From Flavobacterium lacustre (lineage in GTDB: Bacteria > Bacteroidota > Bacteroidia > Flavobacteriales > Flavobacteriaceae), in NCBI RefSeq assembly GCF_027474525.2, contig NZ_CP114882.2, positions 1,612,001 through 1,676,000 on the forward strand: a stretch of DNA of 64,000 nt. Reading direction: 5' to 3'. Under the pieces are notes generated by a model that ran no database searches, was not told where the DNA came from, and saw only the letters and a program-made list of their open reading frames with translations. Every line of letters begins with the position of its first letter. Position 1 is the stretch's first letter. Of the stretch, positions 62,685-64,000 are shown in pieces. The position numbers and the translations under genes are program-made.

Positions 62685-63215
62685 ATGATACAACTTCACG
62701 ATAAACAATTTGTTCCGTTTATTTCTGCCCAAGAAATAGATTTTGCAATCGCTAAAATAGTTGCTCAAGTTCAAGATGATTTTTTCGATGAAACACCAGT
62801 TTTTGTAGGTGTTTTAAACGGTGCTTTCATGGTAGTTTCTGATTTTATGAAATTATACAAGCGTCCCTGCGAAGTATCATTTATAAAAATGGCATCCTAT
62901 GAAGGAACTTCTTCTTCCGAAACCGTAAAAGAACTCATCGGAATCAATCAGGATTTAACCGGACGTACCGTTATTATAATCGAAGATATCGTTGATACCG
63001 GAAATACCCTTTTAGAATTAAAAGAATTATTCAAAAAACAAAACGTAAAACATTTCAAGATTGCTACTCTTTTCTTAAAGCCGGAAGCCTATAAAAAAGA
63101 CCTTAAAATAGACTACGTAGGCATAAGAATTCCAAATAAATTCATCGTAGGTTTCGGACTCGACTATGATGGTTTAGGCAGAAATTTACCAGAAGTATAT
63201 CAATTAAAAGACTAA
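62685..63215 (+). CDS. hpt: Hypoxanthine phosphoribosyltransferase
   Basis: A 176-residue type I phosphoribosyltransferase. VFVGVLNGAFMVVSDFM and VIIIEDIVDTGNTLLEL (the PRPP loop, with the Glu-Asp pair) identify the family, and IPNKFIVGFGLDYDG is the conserved C-terminal block of the hypoxanthine group. It salvages hypoxanthine and guanine into nucleotides. It opens the operon with adk, whose ATG is 18 bases after its stop. The expected neighbour of this pair in flavobacteria is purK, now displaced by the insertion upstream. Confidence 0.96.
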   Translation: MIQLHDKQFVPFISAQEIDFAIAKIVAQVQDDFFDETPVFVGVLNGAFMVVSDFMKLYKRPCEVSFIKMASYEGTSSSETVKELIGINQDLTGRTVIIIEDIVDTGNTLLELKELFKKQNVKHFKIATLFLKPEAYKKDLKIDYVGIRIPNKFIVGFGLDYDGLGRNLPEVYQLKD

Positions 63216-63233
63216 CTACACGCAAAATACATT

Positions 63234-63806
63234 ATGATTAACATTGTTTTATTTGGGAAACCAGGCGCAGGAAAAGGAACACAAGCTGAATTTTTGAAAG
63301 AAAAATACAAATTAACACACATTTCTACCGGAGATGTATTTCGTTACAATCTAAAAAACGATACCCAGTTAGGTAAAGAAGCAAGAGTGTACATGGACGC
63401 TGGCGATTTAGTTCCAGACGAATTGACCACAAAAATGCTGATTGACGAAGTAAACAAACATCCGGATACAAACGGAATTTTGTTCGATGGTTACCCAAGA
63501 ACAATTTCACAAGCCGAAGCATTAGACGCCTTTTTGACGACAATTGGTTCAAAAGTAGCTGCAACAATTGCACTAGAAGCCGATGATGAAATTCTAATCG
63601 CACGATTATTAGAAAGAGGAAAAACCAGCGGAAGAATAGACGATCAAGACGAAGATAAAATCAGAAACCGTTACCAGGAGTACAATGAAAAAACAGCTCC
63701 CTTAATGGATTATTATAAAAATCAAGGAAAATTTCATGCCGTGAACGGAATTGGTTCTATCGCAGAAATTACCGAAAGAGTAAGCAGCGTAATTGACAGT
63801 TTGTAG
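63234..63806 (+). CDS. adk: Adenylate kinase (short form)
   Basis: A 190-residue kinase. FGKPGAGKGTQAEFLKEKY is the P-loop, THISTGDVFR the AMP-binding site, ILFDGYPRTISQAEALD the Asp-Arg segment, and RIDDQDEDKIRNRYQEY the lid. The lid is short and lacks the zinc Cys cluster of long-form adenylate kinases. It converts ATP plus AMP into two ADP. The palindromic element copy B begins 2 bases after its stop, so the element may shape the 3' end of this message. Confidence 0.97.
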   Translation: MINIVLFGKPGAGKGTQAEFLKEKYKLTHISTGDVFRYNLKNDTQLGKEARVYMDAGDLVPDELTTKMLIDEVNKHPDTNGILFDGYPRTISQAEALDAFLTTIGSKVAATIALEADDEILIARLLERGKTSGRIDDQDEDKIRNRYQEYNEKTAPLMDYYKNQGKFHAVNGIGSIAEITERVSSVIDSL

Positions 63807-63808
63807 GA

Positions 63809-63947
63809 GCTAATCCAGCTGTACGTTACAAGTCCTCGCTAAAAAAACTATTTTTCCATACCTCAAAAGGAGCTTCCTCCGGTCGCTCTTTTCAGGCAGG
63901 AAAAATTAGTTTTTTTAGCTCCGGGCTTTTCACTGCCATCTGGGCTA
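63809..63947 (+). repeat. Dispersed palindromic element, copy B (139 bp)
   Basis: Starts GCTAATCCAGCTGTAC and ends CCATCTGGGCTA, as copy A does. Its long arm CTAAAAAAACTATTTTTCC pairs with GGAAAAATTAGTTTTTTTAG, and an inner stem AAAAGGAGC/GCTCTTTT (one bulged G) closes a loop containing GTC. The arms differ from copy A but remain self-complementary. It abuts the adk stop codon. Confidence 0.85.
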
Positions 63948-64000
63948 AAATCAAACAACAGCAAGAGATATTAACGAATACATTAAAAATTGGAAATACT

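Noticed and set aside
1..64000. CRISPR arrays, transposases, integrases, phage genes, toxin-antitoxin pairs, rRNA
   Set aside because: No regularly spaced repeats, transposase motifs or small paired toxin/antitoxin genes were found on reading both strands.

Overview
The window reads as a chromosomal segment of a Bacteroidota member, most likely a Flavobacterium. The base composition is AT-rich. SusC/SusD pairs, type IX secretion sorting tails, TANNTTTG-type -7 promoter boxes, leaders without a Shine-Dalgarno sequence, a purE-purK / hpt-adk neighbourhood and a short-form adenylate kinase all point the same way. No phage, IS transposase, CRISPR array or rRNA was seen; there is one tRNA (Val, UAC).

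Bases 1-28,400 are a carbohydrate-utilisation island with two parts. The first (1-12,400) is aimed at beta-glucan: the tail of a SusD protein, a secreted EEP-fold phosphatase/nuclease, two GH30 enzymes, a GH5-CBM protein, a GH3, an SGNH acetylesterase-type protein, and a convergent second GH3. The second (12,600-28,400) is aimed at alpha-1,6-glucan (dextran-like): a Nudix-type regulator with a ruined catalytic box, a SusR-like membrane regulator (TPR, one TM helix, C-terminal HTH), SusC, SusD, a SusE/F-like lipoprotein with three repeated domains, a GH66 dextranase lipoprotein, a lipoprotein of the six-hairpin glycosidase type, and a cytoplasmic GH13 amylosucrase-type enzyme. Polymer would be cut by GH66 at the surface, imported by SusCD, and finished by the six-hairpin and GH13 enzymes.

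Bases 28,400-53,500 are mostly core genes: tRNA-Val, folC, exbB-exbD, a UbiA-like membrane protein, gcvP, a KAS III-like synthase, a methyltransferase and a GT2 glycosyltransferase, an MlaE/MlaF-type ABC pair, a minus-strand run (SprT-like, SDR, LysE-like, ATP-grasp, NRDE, DinB-like), an acyl-CoA dehydrogenase, anmK, a Glu/Leu/Phe/Val dehydrogenase, a TonB-like protein, an M3 peptidase, an unrecognised protein, purE and purK.

Bases 53,500-62,650 look like an insertion between purK and hpt. They hold a DUF1501 protein with a Tat-like signal and a type IX sorting tail, a DUF1800 protein, a decayed copy of the purK 5' end, a 1519-residue repeat-rich surface protein with a type IX tail, and a 69-residue membrane protein. 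Two decayed copies of the DUF1800 tail lie between DUF1800 and DUF1501. Hpt and adk follow.

The two strongest unexplained signals are (1) a dispersed ~139-bp palindromic element present twice (36,245 and 63,809), with conserved ends and loop but arms that differ between copies while staying self-complementary, and (2) the purK and DUF1800 remnants showing that the DUF1501/DUF1800 block has been duplicated and rearranged.
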